This document shows positions 8,180-16,836 of a stretch of 64,000 nt of DNA, piece after piece. Both the position numbers and the translations under genes were made by a program. The notes under the pieces were generated by a model that searched no databases, was not told the DNA's origin, and was given only the letters and a program-made list of their open reading frames with translations. Positions within the stretch are counted from its first letter, which is position 1. Each line of letters opens with the position of its first letter. This DNA is from Arenibacter amylolyticus. GTDB taxonomy: Bacteria; Bacteroidota; Bacteroidia; Flavobacteriales; Flavobacteriaceae. The stretch lies in contig NZ_MTAZ01000004.1 of the NCBI RefSeq assembly GCF_002150785.1, positions 124,001 through 188,000 of the forward strand. Reading direction: 5' to 3'.

Positions 8180-9505
8180 CTATTTGGCTTCTTGTTTGCT
8201 CAATAAAAAATAACCTACGAAGGCTCCAATGATGGAGGCCACAAAGATGCCTATTTTGGCTTGTACCAGATAGGTTTCACTTGTAAACGCCAAGGAGGTA
8301 ATAAACAAGGACATGGTGAATCCAATAGAGGCCAAGAACCCAAGCCCGAATAAGTTTCTAATAGTCATCCCAGTAGGAAGGGGGGCTACCTTAAGTTTTA
8401 CAAGCAAGAGCGTAAACCCTACTACCCCAACGATCTTCCCTACTACAAGGCCAAGGGCTATCCCTAGTGCAATATTGGTGCTTAACAATTGCTCCATATC
8501 AATGGCTACGGAAACACCTGCATTGGCCAAAGCAAAAACAGGGATAATGAAAAAGGTAACAAAAGGATGCATTCCGTGTTCCAAGCGTTGTAGCGGCGGA
8601 ATTATCTTTTTGGTATCGTCCTTTAGATTATCCAGGATGTGTATTTGCTCACTGGTTAAGGTGGGGATATTATGGTCTGGGTCGGCAGATTTAAATTTTG
8701 CAAGGTAATTTTGGATTTTTACTATATAGGTGTTTTCCTTGATGCTCATATCCGCAGGAATGGTAAATGCGGCTAGAACGGAAGCAATGGTCGCATGAAC
8801 ACCAGATAGCAAAAAGGCGGTCCAAACTCCCACGATTCCTAAGATGGCATAAAATAGAATGTTTCTAATCCCCATTTTATTCCCGATAAACATAATAAAG
8901 ACACATCCTAAACCAATGGAAAGGCTTAGTATGGAAATATCTGAAGTGTAGAAAAATGCAATTACTAAAACAGCTATTAAATCGTCTATAATGGCCAAAG
9001 CGGTTAAAAACACCTTTAAGGATAATGGAATTTTATCACCTAAGAGGTAGAGCACGCCAAGGGCAAAGGCAATGTCCGTAGCCATTGGAATACCCCAACC
9101 ATTGCTGGCTTCACCAGTAGGGTTTAATAGGATATAGATAATAGCGGGAATCATTACACCTCCAAGGGCACCACCAATGGGGAGTAGGGCATTTCTAGGA
9201 TTGGATAGTTCCCCTCCTACAATCTCTCGCTTTAGTTCCAAACCAAGCACAAAAAAGAAAACCGCCATTAGCCCGTCATTGATCCAATGGAGTAGACTAT
9301 AATTGAGAAAAGATTCCCCGTTGAATTGAAAGCCTAGTTTCTGTTCAAAAAAACTGAAGTAATATTCGGATAAGGGTGAATTTGCTAAAATCATGGCAAT
9401 TATCACGCTAATTCCTAGAACAATTCCTCCAGATTTTTGTTGATGCATAAAAGTTTGAATGGGTTTGGTAACCCTGTCAATGGGGTAAGTTTTTTCTCCT
9501 GTCAT
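8180..9505 (-). CDS. nhaA: Na+/H+ antiporter NhaA
   Basis: 441 residues, an inner-membrane antiporter of 12 segments exchanging sodium for protons in pH and salt homeostasis. The hallmark acidic residues are present: Asp144 in MATDIAFALG and the pair Asp174-Asp175 in TALAIIDDLIAV, matching E. coli Asp133 and Asp163/164 with a constant offset of 11. GLMAVFFFVLGLELKREI (about 78-95) is another strong family signature. A -7 element lies 32 bases upstream of the ATG and a terminator follows, so it appears monocistronic. Sodium handling fits a marine organism. Confidence 0.96.
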   Translation of the reverse strand: MTGEKTYPIDRVTKPIQTFMHQQKSGGIVLGISVIIAMILANSPLSEYYFSFFEQKLGFQFNGESFLNYSLLHWINDGLMAVFFFVLGLELKREIVGGELSNPRNALLPIGGALGGVMIPAIIYILLNPTGEASNGWGIPMATDIAFALGVLYLLGDKIPLSLKVFLTALAIIDDLIAVLVIAFFYTSDISILSLSIGLGCVFIMFIGNKMGIRNILFYAILGIVGVWTAFLLSGVHATIASVLAAFTIPADMSIKENTYIVKIQNYLAKFKSADPDHNIPTLTSEQIHILDNLKDDTKKIIPPLQRLEHGMHPFVTFFIIPVFALANAGVSVAIDMEQLLSTNIALGIALGLVVGKIVGVVGFTLLLVKLKVAPLPTGMTIRNLFGLGFLASIGFTMSLFITSLAFTSETYLVQAKIGIFVASIIGAFVGYFLLSKQEAK

Positions 9506-9536
9506 AATTTTCTTTTCATTTTTACATGTAGCTTTA

Positions 9537-9544
9537 CAAAACTA
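9537..9544 (-). promoter_or_regulatory. -7 promoter element for nhaA
   Basis: Minus-strand TAGTTTTG matches TAnnTTTG and sits 32 bases upstream of the nhaA ATG. The -33 region is AT-rich without a clear TTG. Confidence 0.5.
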
Positions 9545-9932
9545 CATTTTTAAAATTATCAGGTGCATTTTTGCCGAAAATTTTCAATACAAAAATTATC
9601 GGTCAAATCCATGAAATATTATAGGAGATTTAAAGTGGTTATAGGATTGACAGTCAGGTCTGTGTAGGGAGTCCACAGTCTTAAGGTGCTTGCTGAAAGT
9701 ATGCATTCTACTTTAAATAGTCCGTGAAAATTCATGAGTTGCCGTGCTTAGGCCTATCTGCCTTGATGATATTTTGATAGGTGAAAAATTAAAGAAACAT
9801 GTTTGGTAACTCGGGAACCCTAAATCCAAAACCTACACTCCATGGTGTGCAATACCATGTGCTTATCGTAATTCCCCTAAGCAGCTATTTAGGAAACGAT
9901 GGGCTCCGCGCACTGCGAACCCTTTAGATAAA

Positions 9933-10046
9933 CTACCTTTTGTATTTACGCCTATTGTTGAGTCTATTTACAAAATACATCACAAGAACAAGTAGGGCAA
10001 GAAGCGGAAATACCAGGTCTCCATTAAGAAATGCTATTATATCCAT
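9933..10046 (-). CDS. possible small single-pass membrane protein (37 aa)
   Basis: Minus-strand ATG at 10046, stop TAG at 9933-9935. The product begins MDIIAFLNGD, has one hydrophobic segment (about residues 10-26, VFPLLALLVLVMYFV) and ends with a basic tail (NRRKYKR). This order of a short polar start, a membrane span and a positively charged cytoplasmic end is the usual architecture of small regulatory or accessory membrane proteins. It is 39 bases downstream of the DUF4199 stop on the same strand, so cotranscription with the crotonase-DUF4199 pair is possible. No family was recognised. Confidence 0.4.
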   Translation of the reverse strand: MDIIAFLNGDLVFPLLALLVLVMYFVNRLNNRRKYKR

Positions 10047-10085
10047 GACTATTTATCGGACTTATAAAACGAATAAAATCACTAC

Positions 10086-10562
10086 TTATTGTTTTTTTAC
10101 AAAATAAGCTACAATGGCCGAGGTAACTACCCCCATGGTTAAAGCGCCAAAAAAGGCTTGTAGCATATAACTCCCTAGGCTAAAGTACCCCTCTGCAATC
10201 TCCCTGTTCATTTTTTTGGTTTCTACGGAGTATTCAATAATGTTGTTAAAATAATCGGGAGAGATAACGGTACTGCTGATGTATTGGGTAAGCGGACTAA
10301 AGAGTGCGATGATGATAGTCATGGTTACCCCGGCGGTAAAGCCTTGTTTCCAGCTCATTTTACCTTCGTAGTCGTTGTTTCTCTTATCTAACAGGGCCAA
10401 TACGTAAATAGTAATGGCTACAAGGGCAAATAAGTTGGTGTAAATAGCGTGTTTAGCAATATGTACATCGTGCAGTCCCACGTACTTTTCTAAAATCATC
10501 CAGGCCAGAACGGCTAGAAGAAACCTAATGGCCCATTTAAACTCGAGGCGGATTTTACTCAT
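10086..10562 (-). CDS. DUF4199 domain-containing membrane protein
   Basis: 158 residues with about four transmembrane segments and a charged loop (KKMNREIAEGYF) before the last segment. The arrangement and size match DUF4199, a Bacteroidota membrane family of unknown function. The start codon is three bases after the stop of the crotonase gene on the same strand, so the two are very likely translated from one mRNA; whether they cooperate is not known. Confidence 0.75.
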   Translation of the reverse strand: MSKIRLEFKWAIRFLLAVLAWMILEKYVGLHDVHIAKHAIYTNLFALVAITIYVLALLDKRNNDYEGKMSWKQGFTAGVTMTIIIALFSPLTQYISSTVISPDYFNNIIEYSVETKKMNREIAEGYFSLGSYMLQAFFGALTMGVVTSAIVAYFVKKQ

Positions 10563-10565
10563 TTT

Positions 10566-11333
10566 TTATTTTTTAAATTTTTGAAGTACAGTTTTGGTGT
10601 GTTCGGACAGGGCTAAAGTTCCGGTCATTTCTGCCCGTTCTATTAATAGGGTCTCCCATTGGTTGGTGCCTTCCCAAAGTATCTTACGCCATTCTTCCAA
10701 GGCTTCGGGATTGTATTTTGCCAGGTTTTCCGTGAATAGCATTATTTCACGGTCCATAGAGGCAGTGGTATTAAAAATCTTGGAAAACAGGCCTTTTTCC
10801 TGTGCCCAATAGGCATTTTTCCATTCGGTGGGTGCCAAGGAAAGCTCGGACAATGCTGCTACTCCTATTTTGCGTTGTACTGCTGGAGCAATGACTAGAG
10901 GCGCAATTCCAATGGTGAGCTCGGATAAACGTATAGCGGCTGCTTCCGCCGCAAATACATAATCGCAGGCTGCAATAATTCCCAGTCCGCCACCCACGGT
11001 TTTCCCCTGGATTCTGCCCACAATTACTTTTTTACAACGTCTCATGGCGTTTATAATATTGGCGAACCCACTAAAGAACACCTTGCCCTCGGCCGCAGTG
11101 CTTACCTGTGTAAGCTGATTAAAGGATGCGCCAGCACAAAAGGTGCCATCGCCCTCCGATTTTAAGATAATAACCCGGACACTGGGATCTTCGGAACACT
11201 CATCAAAAGCTTTTGTGAGTCGATCCATAAGCTCCAATACAAAGGAGTTGCTGGCCGGGTGGCCAAATTCTACCGTTGCAATACCGTTGTCTATCTTAAC
11301 GTATAAACTGCCGTTTGTTCTAGTTGTACCCAT
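10566..11333 (-). CDS. enoyl-CoA hydratase/isomerase (crotonase) family protein
   Basis: 255 residues, the usual crotonase size. The CoA-binding and oxyanion-hole motifs FCAGASFNQL (about 65-74) and GKTVGGGLGIIAACDYVFA (about 110-128) are present. Of the two catalytic glutamates of classical hydratases, the second remains in RLSELTIGI, but the first (normally in GGGxEL) is replaced by Gly in GGGLGI, and the following GxGG is PLVIAP. It may therefore be a methylglutaconyl-CoA hydratase-like or isomerase-like variant. I recall similar sequences being common in flavobacteria. It lies upstream of DUF4199 with a three-base gap. Confidence 0.85.
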   Translation of the reverse strand: MGTTRTNGSLYVKIDNGIATVEFGHPASNSFVLELMDRLTKAFDECSEDPSVRVIILKSEGDGTFCAGASFNQLTQVSTAAEGKVFFSGFANIINAMRRCKKVIVGRIQGKTVGGGLGIIAACDYVFAAEAAAIRLSELTIGIAPLVIAPAVQRKIGVAALSELSLAPTEWKNAYWAQEKGLFSKIFNTTASMDREIMLFTENLAKYNPEALEEWRKILWEGTNQWETLLIERAEMTGTLALSEHTKTVLQKFKK

Positions 11334-11441
11334 TGTCCTATAAATTTGAGAAATAATCCCCCCTATGGTCCGCTCTGGACCCGTATTGGTTATTTGTGGA
11401 TTATGTTTTTAAGGAAACGTTCCTTAATGGTTCACCCAAAA

Positions 11442-12809
11442 TTAAACGTTTTGTAGTAGCGGGCGAAACTTTTGCCTAAATTTCCAGACCAAAGCCCCAC
11501 CACGTATCAACATCCAAATAGTAAAGGCTGCCCATATCCCATAAATTCCCCACCCTAAATATTTTCCAAGGTACAATAGCGGAATAAAGGCCAAAAAAGA
11601 TGCTACAAGTAAAACGTTTCTCAAGTATTTCATTTCGCCAAGCCCTTTAAATAAGCCATCAAAGACAAAAGCAATCATATTTAAGGGCATACTGAGTATC
11701 AAAATAAAGAAAATAGCGTAGAAGGTTTCCAAGACCGCTGGGTCATTAGAAAAGACACGTCCAATAGGGTAATAAAATAGAAAACCAAGGGTTACTAATC
11801 CCAGGCTTACGACCAGGCCGTAGGTGGTTATCTTCTTTGCCAAGAGCCATAGACCGTTGTAATTCCTAGCGCCTAGGAGTTTTCCACCCATTATATTACC
11901 TGCGGCTCCGTATCCATCAATGAAAAAGGCCGAGAACAACCAAAGGTTTATCGCGATGGTATGTGCTCCAATATACCTATCTCCCAAGGAGGTAGCTTCC
12001 CTTACGGCGAGAATCATAGCGGCATTCAGTGCCAGTGCACGTACAAATAGGTTTAAACTCATTACTACGAGTCGGCCTAATTCTGGGTGAATTGGCAATC
12101 TAAGGGCCAAGCTGATATCGGTTTTGGTAATCAAAAGAACAAAGGCCATGATGGCCATCACCCCTTGGGCCATAAGGCTGGCCCAAGCAGCGCCTTCCAA
12201 ATACATAGGAGATATATAACCCTCAATACCATACACCAAAATGATGTCTAATACAATATTTAAAACTGCCCCTGTAATGGCAATCAGCATGGGGTAATAG
12301 GTGTTTTGTAGACCGCGAAATATACCCATTACCGCAAATACGAAGAGGGTTAGGGGGAAGCCCCAAACGCGTATGGAATAGTAAGCGATACATAGCTCTA
12401 GAATTTTGCCTGTTGCATTCATCAGGACAAAAATTTCTTCCACTATAAAAATGGTGGAAAGAAGAACAAGAATACTCATGGATATATTTAAAAATATCGC
12501 TTGGGCAGGGAGGGCCAAAATCTTATCTTTTTTGTCTGCACCCACATATTGGGAGATAATGGCCGAAATGGCACTTCTTGTCTGGCCCAACACCCAAATA
12601 AGCATGGACAGGAAAGATCCAACAATACCTGTTGCAGCAAGGGATTCCATCCCGAATTCGGGAATGTTTCCTACGATTGCGGTATCTGTAATAGACAGTA
12701 CGGGTTCTGCAATGCCTGCAATGGTGGCGGGTATGGCCAACTTATTAATCGACCTTAAATTTATTCCGGTATTCAATGGATCAACTTTTACAGTATTAGT
12801 TCGTAGCAA
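11442..12809 (-). CDS. MATE family multidrug efflux transporter
   Basis: 455 residues with about 12 membrane segments, the standard size for MATE (NorM/DinF type) proteins, which export cationic compounds using sodium or proton gradients. Family features include the N-terminal helix AIPATIAGIAEPVLSITDTA with the acidic residue in TDTA, and the repeat-related pattern in the second half (YGAAGNIMGGKLLGARN). The ATG at 12809 overlaps the end of the GNAT gene by 22 bases on the same strand; no later methionine fits, so translational coupling is likely. Confidence 0.9.
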   Translation of the reverse strand: MLRTNTVKVDPLNTGINLRSINKLAIPATIAGIAEPVLSITDTAIVGNIPEFGMESLAATGIVGSFLSMLIWVLGQTRSAISAIISQYVGADKKDKILALPAQAIFLNISMSILVLLSTIFIVEEIFVLMNATGKILELCIAYYSIRVWGFPLTLFVFAVMGIFRGLQNTYYPMLIAITGAVLNIVLDIILVYGIEGYISPMYLEGAAWASLMAQGVMAIMAFVLLITKTDISLALRLPIHPELGRLVVMSLNLFVRALALNAAMILAVREATSLGDRYIGAHTIAINLWLFSAFFIDGYGAAGNIMGGKLLGARNYNGLWLLAKKITTYGLVVSLGLVTLGFLFYYPIGRVFSNDPAVLETFYAIFFILILSMPLNMIAFVFDGLFKGLGEMKYLRNVLLVASFLAFIPLLYLGKYLGWGIYGIWAAFTIWMLIRGGALVWKFRQKFRPLLQNV

Positions 12810-13288
12810 AGAAAAGGGTATTTGCTCTGTTTCGGAAAAAAGATGTGGCCCACTTCCTGGTAGCCTCTATTTTTATAAAAGGTATTGTTGCCTTCGTTTT
12901 TGCTAAAGGTGTCCAACCGCACCGAGACGGCCCTATTGGTGCGGGCATATTCCTCCGCATACTCCATGAGCAGTTTTCCATATCCTTTCTTCTGATGCTG
13001 GGGATGTACTGCCAAACGGTGTATGTAGTAATTGTGCTGGTTAGGAGTAGTCCAAGAGACGGAATGATACTCTGGATCCATAAAGGTAGAAATTACAATA
13101 GTCCCTATTATTTCTTGGTCAGTCTTTAAGAGGTAAAGTTCACCCCTACTTATATCCTTCTCAAATTTTTCTTGGGAAGGGTAACTTTCGTTCCATTGAT
13201 AAATACCCACTTCTACCAAGGCCTTGGCACAGGCGGCAGTAAGCTTAAGAATTTCGGGGATGTCAGACTCCTTTGCCAAACAAATCAT
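12788..13288 (-). CDS. GNAT family N-acetyltransferase
   Basis: 166 residues. The acetyl-CoA-binding motif A of the GNAT fold is clear around residues 91-110 (RLAVHPQHQKKGYGKLLM, with the Q/RxxGxG/A core at 99-104), and NTFYKNRGYQEVG is the typical motif B. The substrate cannot be predicted. It is the first gene of a two-gene unit with the MATE pump, whose start lies inside its 3' end; coupling an acetyltransferase to an efflux pump is compatible with drug or metabolite detoxification, but that is inference. Confidence 0.88.
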   Translation of the reverse strand: MICLAKESDIPEILKLTAACAKALVEVGIYQWNESYPSQEKFEKDISRGELYLLKTDQEIIGTIVISTFMDPEYHSVSWTTPNQHNYYIHRLAVHPQHQKKGYGKLLMEYAEEYARTNRAVSVRLDTFSKNEGNNTFYKNRGYQEVGHIFFPKQSKYPFLCYELIL

Positions 13289-13312
13289 TCGCTAGCTTAT
13301 TTAATAATTGGG

Positions 13313-13320
13313 CAAATTTA
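13313..13320 (-). promoter_or_regulatory. -7 promoter element for the GNAT-MATE unit
   Basis: Minus-strand TAAATTTG matches TAnnTTTG, 25 bases upstream of the GNAT ATG. No TTG at the preferred -33 spacing. Confidence 0.4.
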
Positions 13321-13551
13321 TGGTTTTAAAGCTAGTAGAGATAGCTATTGTAGCGGCATATTTTGGTTGGACCATAGATTAAATGTAGCGAAAATTAAAG
13401 AGAATTAGTGAATAGAGGAGGATATTGGGTGTACCTGCTGTTTATAAGCATTGGTTTTGCGGGTATTTGTTAAAAAGAAGGATCTATTTGTTAAATAGCT
13501 GAAATTGTATTTTGAAAATGCAATAAAAAGTATTTTCTTTGCACCGTTCTA

Positions 13552-13629
<78 letters not shown>

Positions 13630-13640
13630 AATAGATAAAA

Positions 13641-13673
13641 AAGGCTTCCAAAATAAATGGAGGCCTTTTTTTA
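13641..13673 (+). terminator. terminator of tRNA-Ala
   Basis: AAGGCTTCC at 13641-13649 pairs with GGAGGCCTT at 13659-13667 (one G-U), followed by a run of T. It starts 12 bases after the CCA end. Confidence 0.85.
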
Positions 13674-13714
13674 TTTTCTTTACTTGTGGGTATGGATAGG
13701 TGTATAATCCACGC

Positions 13715-14887
13715 TTAGCTTAAAGACTTTTTCGCAAAAAAAGAAATAAGTATTCCTGGAATGGACAAAGCGATTGCCAAATAAACCAAGCTCATGGGAG
13801 AATAAATTCCTAGTAATAGTCCTGCTGCAGAAGATGCGATCATAATGGAAAAGTTAAATACGGAAGACTGCACAGAAGTGGCAACGTCTTTAGCGGTTTC
13901 TACCTGTCTACTTACTGCAGCCTGAAGCAAGGTTACCAATGGACCAAAAGAAACACCCCATAAAAAGAAAGCAACATGTCCCACACCTGTTGTGCTTCCG
14001 AATAGTAGAAAAATACCCATAGAGATAATCAGCAACCCAAACATCGCAATGGTTAAGAGCCTTAAGTATTTATCGGTATATTTTATAGCCAATAGAACAG
14101 AAAGCAAAGAACCTATTCCAAAATATAACAAGGCGCTTTCCACTCCCCCTGCTAACGCTATTTCATCAACCAGACTTGTGATATACACATACACCCCATA
14201 ATGTGCAATTACCCCAAGTAGGGTGAGTAGTAGTACAATTAAAACCGCTGGTATTTTTAATAGTGCAAAAGGCGATGAGCTTTTAGTGAGTTTCTCTCCA
14301 GGAATGGAGGGTAGTACAAAGAAACTGATTATGGCAATGGCAATAATCACGCCTCCAAGTCCAATAAACTCTGTTCGCCACCCGTAATCATTACCAATAG
14401 CTGTCATTATAGGCATCCCTATGCTAATCCCCAGGGTAGTTCCCGCCATAATTACTGCGATAGCCTTTCCGTGATGTTGTTCATCTACTAAACGCATCCC
14501 ATAAGCAGCAATCATTGGCCACATCACCCCGGCGCAAATTCCCCCTAGTACCCTAAGAATACCAATTATGGTATAGTTGTGAACAAGTCCGGCCACAATA
14601 TTGGAAACAGCGAACCCAACTAGCAAAATTAGTAACAGGTATTTTCGGTTAACCTGCATGGTCATAGAAATAAGCGGAATCGCAAAAATAGCAGAAGCTA
14701 TGGCGTAGTAACCCACTAAGTTGCCTGTTTGCACCTCGCTAATATTTAAATCGGTCATCATCTGTGGGAGCACCCCCGAAGGCATCAACTCGGACAGGAT
14801 TCCCACAAAAGTGACAGATGACATTAGAATCATAATCAGCCACGGAAAAACACTTTTAGTTTGTGAAGAAATACTTTGTTTGCTCAT
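13715..14887 (-). CDS. MFS transporter (DHA1/AraJ-like)
   Basis: 390 residues with about 12 membrane segments. The N-terminus (ILSELMPSGVLPQM, then LNISEVQTGNLVGYY) is typical of the DHA1 group containing sugar, drug and nucleoside exporters; the loop 2-3 and the central cytoplasmic linker after residue 190 are as expected. I chose the ATG at 14887 (MSKQSISS) because the 25 extra residues available upstream are not family-like. It lies 114 bases downstream of the CodA-type deaminase on the same strand, which suggests transport of a nucleobase or its product, but sequence alone does not fix the substrate or direction. Confidence 0.82.
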   Translation of the reverse strand: MSKQSISSQTKSVFPWLIMILMSSVTFVGILSELMPSGVLPQMMTDLNISEVQTGNLVGYYAIASAIFAIPLISMTMQVNRKYLLLILLVGFAVSNIVAGLVHNYTIIGILRVLGGICAGVMWPMIAAYGMRLVDEQHHGKAIAVIMAGTTLGISIGMPIMTAIGNDYGWRTEFIGLGGVIIAIAIISFFVLPSIPGEKLTKSSSPFALLKIPAVLIVLLLTLLGVIAHYGVYVYITSLVDEIALAGGVESALLYFGIGSLLSVLLAIKYTDKYLRLLTIAMFGLLIISMGIFLLFGSTTGVGHVAFFLWGVSFGPLVTLLQAAVSRQVETAKDVATSVQSSVFNFSIMIASSAAGLLLGIYSPMSLVYLAIALSIPGILISFFAKKSLS

Positions 14888-15001
14888 AGTTTTGCAAATA
14901 TATAATGAAAGTTGCCGTGGTCTTTTGGTTATTTGTGCAATAACTAAAACAGCCACGGCCACAGTCTTTTTTACGTGCTAATAATTTAGATGAAAATTAA
15001 T

Positions 15002-16252
15002 TTATAGGCTCAAAGGAATATCGTATTCCACTTCTTTACGGCGGAAAAGGAATTCTCCATTACGTACAGATGCTAAAACATCTACTCTTTTACGGATAGC
15101 TTCATAAACAGAGCTTTCATTTAATACGATGAAGTTTGCTTGCTTTCCTACCTCTAAACCATATTGGTCTTGAATGTTTAAACAACGAGCTCCATTATAG
15201 GTAATTAGATCAAAATTAGTTGCTACTTCTTCCGGAGACATAATTTGAGCTAGGTGGATTCCGTTATCCAGGATATTCATCATATTACCACTACCCATAG
15301 GATACCAAGGATCGTTGATGGAGTCTTGTGCGAAAGCAACATTAATCCCTAAATCTAAGAACTCTTTCACCCTAGTGAGTCCGCGACGTTTTGGATAGGT
15401 GTCTTGTCTACCTTGTAGATAGGCATTTTCCGTGGGACAGGAGATAAAATTCATCTTGCTCTTTTGAAACAAATCCATCATTCTAAAGGCATAGGAATTA
15501 TCTGCTGATCCAAAGGAACAGGTATGGCTGGCAGTGGTTCTACTTCCGTAGTCTTCCATGAGAACAAGGGCATTTAAAAGCTCCACAAAACGCGAATGTG
15601 GATCATCGGTTTCATCGCAGTGAACATCTATAAGTTTATCGTATTTTAAAGCAAGTTCAACGATGTCGTGAACAGATTTTTCTCCAAACTCCCTAGCAGG
15701 TTCGTAATGGGGAATTCCGCCCACAGCATCTGCCCCCATTTTAAGAGCTTCTTCCACTAAATCACGTCCGCCTTTATACATGTACATTCCTTCTTGTGGA
15801 AAGGCTACGATTTGAATATCAACGGTGTCTTTTAGTTCCTCCTTCATTTCCAGCATCGCTTTCAATGCCGTGAAGTTTGGGTCCGTAACATCTATGTGGG
15901 TACGGATGTGCTGTACCCCTTGGGAGACCTCATCCTTTATTCCTTTAAGGGCAAGCCTTTTTACACTTTCTACGGTCAGGGTTTCTTTAAATTTCGGCCA
16001 TAATTCAATGGCTTCAAACAAGGTTCCAGAACCGGCCCCTTCTTGTCCAAGCTCAGATAAGGTATATACGTAGTCTAAATGCAAATGCGGATCTACATAT
16101 GGAGGTAGCACAAGCTTTCCACGGAGGTCTATTTCCTCTTCGCATTGGGGTAAATTAGTTCCAATTTGAAGGATTTTTCCATTTTCTACAATCATTTCGC
16201 TTGCTGCATCGTTGCGGTAAAACTTCGCATTGAAAAACTTTTTTTTCATCAT
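15002..16252 (-). CDS. CodA-type cytosine deaminase family amidohydrolase, Asp314 position is Ser
   Basis: 416 residues, close to E. coli CodA over its full length (for example FPQEG, TYPKRRGLTRVKE, DPWYP). Metal and catalytic residues are conserved: His56/His58, Gln153, His211, Glu214 in HCDETDD, His243 and Asp310. The residue next to Asp310 is Ser311; E. coli CodA has Asp314 there, which contacts the pyrimidine and excludes C5 substituents. From memory, natural homologues lacking this Asp deaminate 5-methylcytosine, so cytosine, 5-methylcytosine or another base are all possible substrates. The enzyme is cytoplasmic. An MFS carrier follows; a leader of about 265 bases with an inverted repeat precedes it. 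ATG at 16252 or 16249 are equally possible. Confidence 0.88.
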   Translation of the reverse strand: MMKKKFFNAKFYRNDAASEMIVENGKILQIGTNLPQCEEEIDLRGKLVLPPYVDPHLHLDYVYTLSELGQEGAGSGTLFEAIELWPKFKETLTVESVKRLALKGIKDEVSQGVQHIRTHIDVTDPNFTALKAMLEMKEELKDTVDIQIVAFPQEGMYMYKGGRDLVEEALKMGADAVGGIPHYEPAREFGEKSVHDIVELALKYDKLIDVHCDETDDPHSRFVELLNALVLMEDYGSRTTASHTCSFGSADNSYAFRMMDLFQKSKMNFISCPTENAYLQGRQDTYPKRRGLTRVKEFLDLGINVAFAQDSINDPWYPMGSGNMMNILDNGIHLAQIMSPEEVATNFDLITYNGARCLNIQDQYGLEVGKQANFIVLNESSVYEAIRKRVDVLASVRNGEFLFRRKEVEYDIPLSL

Positions 16253-16279
16253 AGATTAATTTTTAAAATTTATATATCT

Positions 16280-16306
16280 CATTGGGAATTACAAGTTATC
16301 CCAATG
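16280..16306 (-). promoter_or_regulatory. inverted repeat in the deaminase leader, candidate operator or RNA hairpin
   Basis: CATTGGGA at 16280-16287 and TCCCAATG at 16299-16306 form a perfect 8-bp inverted repeat with an 11-base spacer, 28 bases upstream of the deaminase start. It could bind a dimeric regulator such as the nearby Lrp/AsnC protein or fold in the mRNA next to the start region. There is no U-tract, so it is not a simple terminator. Confidence 0.45.
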
Positions 16307-16522
16307 AATGTTGGTCCACCCAATATGGATAGAACTGCGATCCTCGAAGTTGTAATTTTTTGCAATAAAGTGACCATAGGCCCTAAGATATGCCACATAT
16401 AAAGGGAGCCATTGAATACTTATTGTCCTATAGGAGGAATGTAGGGGGTCTTGTTGATAATTGGCACCTAGACCACCCAATAGGTGTTTCTGAAAAACGG
16501 AAGTGAAATTTCTTGTTTGACA

Positions 16523-16530
16523 CAAAAATA
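16523..16530 (-). promoter_or_regulatory. -7 promoter element, probably for the deaminase unit
   Basis: Minus-strand TATTTTTG matches TAnnTTTG. If used, the deaminase mRNA would have a leader of about 265 bases. Confidence 0.4.
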
Positions 16531-16836
16531 GGGTAATGTTTGTGATTTCGGAAGCACCTCTGACCTGGCAAAAGGAATGTTGGCCAAGATTTAACTAATT
16601 TGTAGCGATTTTAAGAATTCTATTAAGGATTTGGAGGTTGGTTAAAGGCTTAGATGCTTCTTGGGAGAGAAGGATTGTGGCAAAGCTTAGCTAGAGAAGT
16701 GCCAAAACAGGAATAGTTTTAGAGTTTTGTTCTACGGACTTGCACATTGTTAAACGCGAAATCACGTGGATTGTGCTTCCTTAGCTTTAAAAAACAACAA
16801 CCTTAAACCTATATGCCTCGTATATGGAATTTCCTA

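Larger units (their letters stand above)
9506..10085. other. 580-base stretch upstream of nhaA with at most one small gene
   Basis: Apart from the nhaA promoter and a possible 37-residue membrane protein (9933-10046) I see nothing convincing. A small hairpin, CATGGT at 9841-9846 with ACCATG at 9854-9859, lacks a U-tract. No repeat, RNA gene or pseudogene was recognised. Confidence 0.5.
16253..16836. other. 584-base intergenic stretch upstream of the deaminase gene
   Basis: Contains a -7 element at 16523-16530 and an inverted repeat at 16280-16306 (separate entries). A minus-strand open frame from 16525 to 16289 has a TTG and no internal ATG; I treat it as untranslated leader, although a decayed coding remnant cannot be excluded. 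The rest, down to the Lrp gene, shows nothing I can support. Confidence 0.5.

Noticed and set aside
9841-9859. CATGGT/ACCATG hairpin in the gap upstream of nhaA
   Set aside because: Only 6 bp, no U-tract and no neighbouring gene end; chance is sufficient explanation.
16289-16525. Minus-strand open frame of 78 codons upstream of the deaminase
   Set aside because: It begins with TTG, has no ATG, matches nothing I know, and lies between a -7 box and the deaminase, so I treat it as leader.
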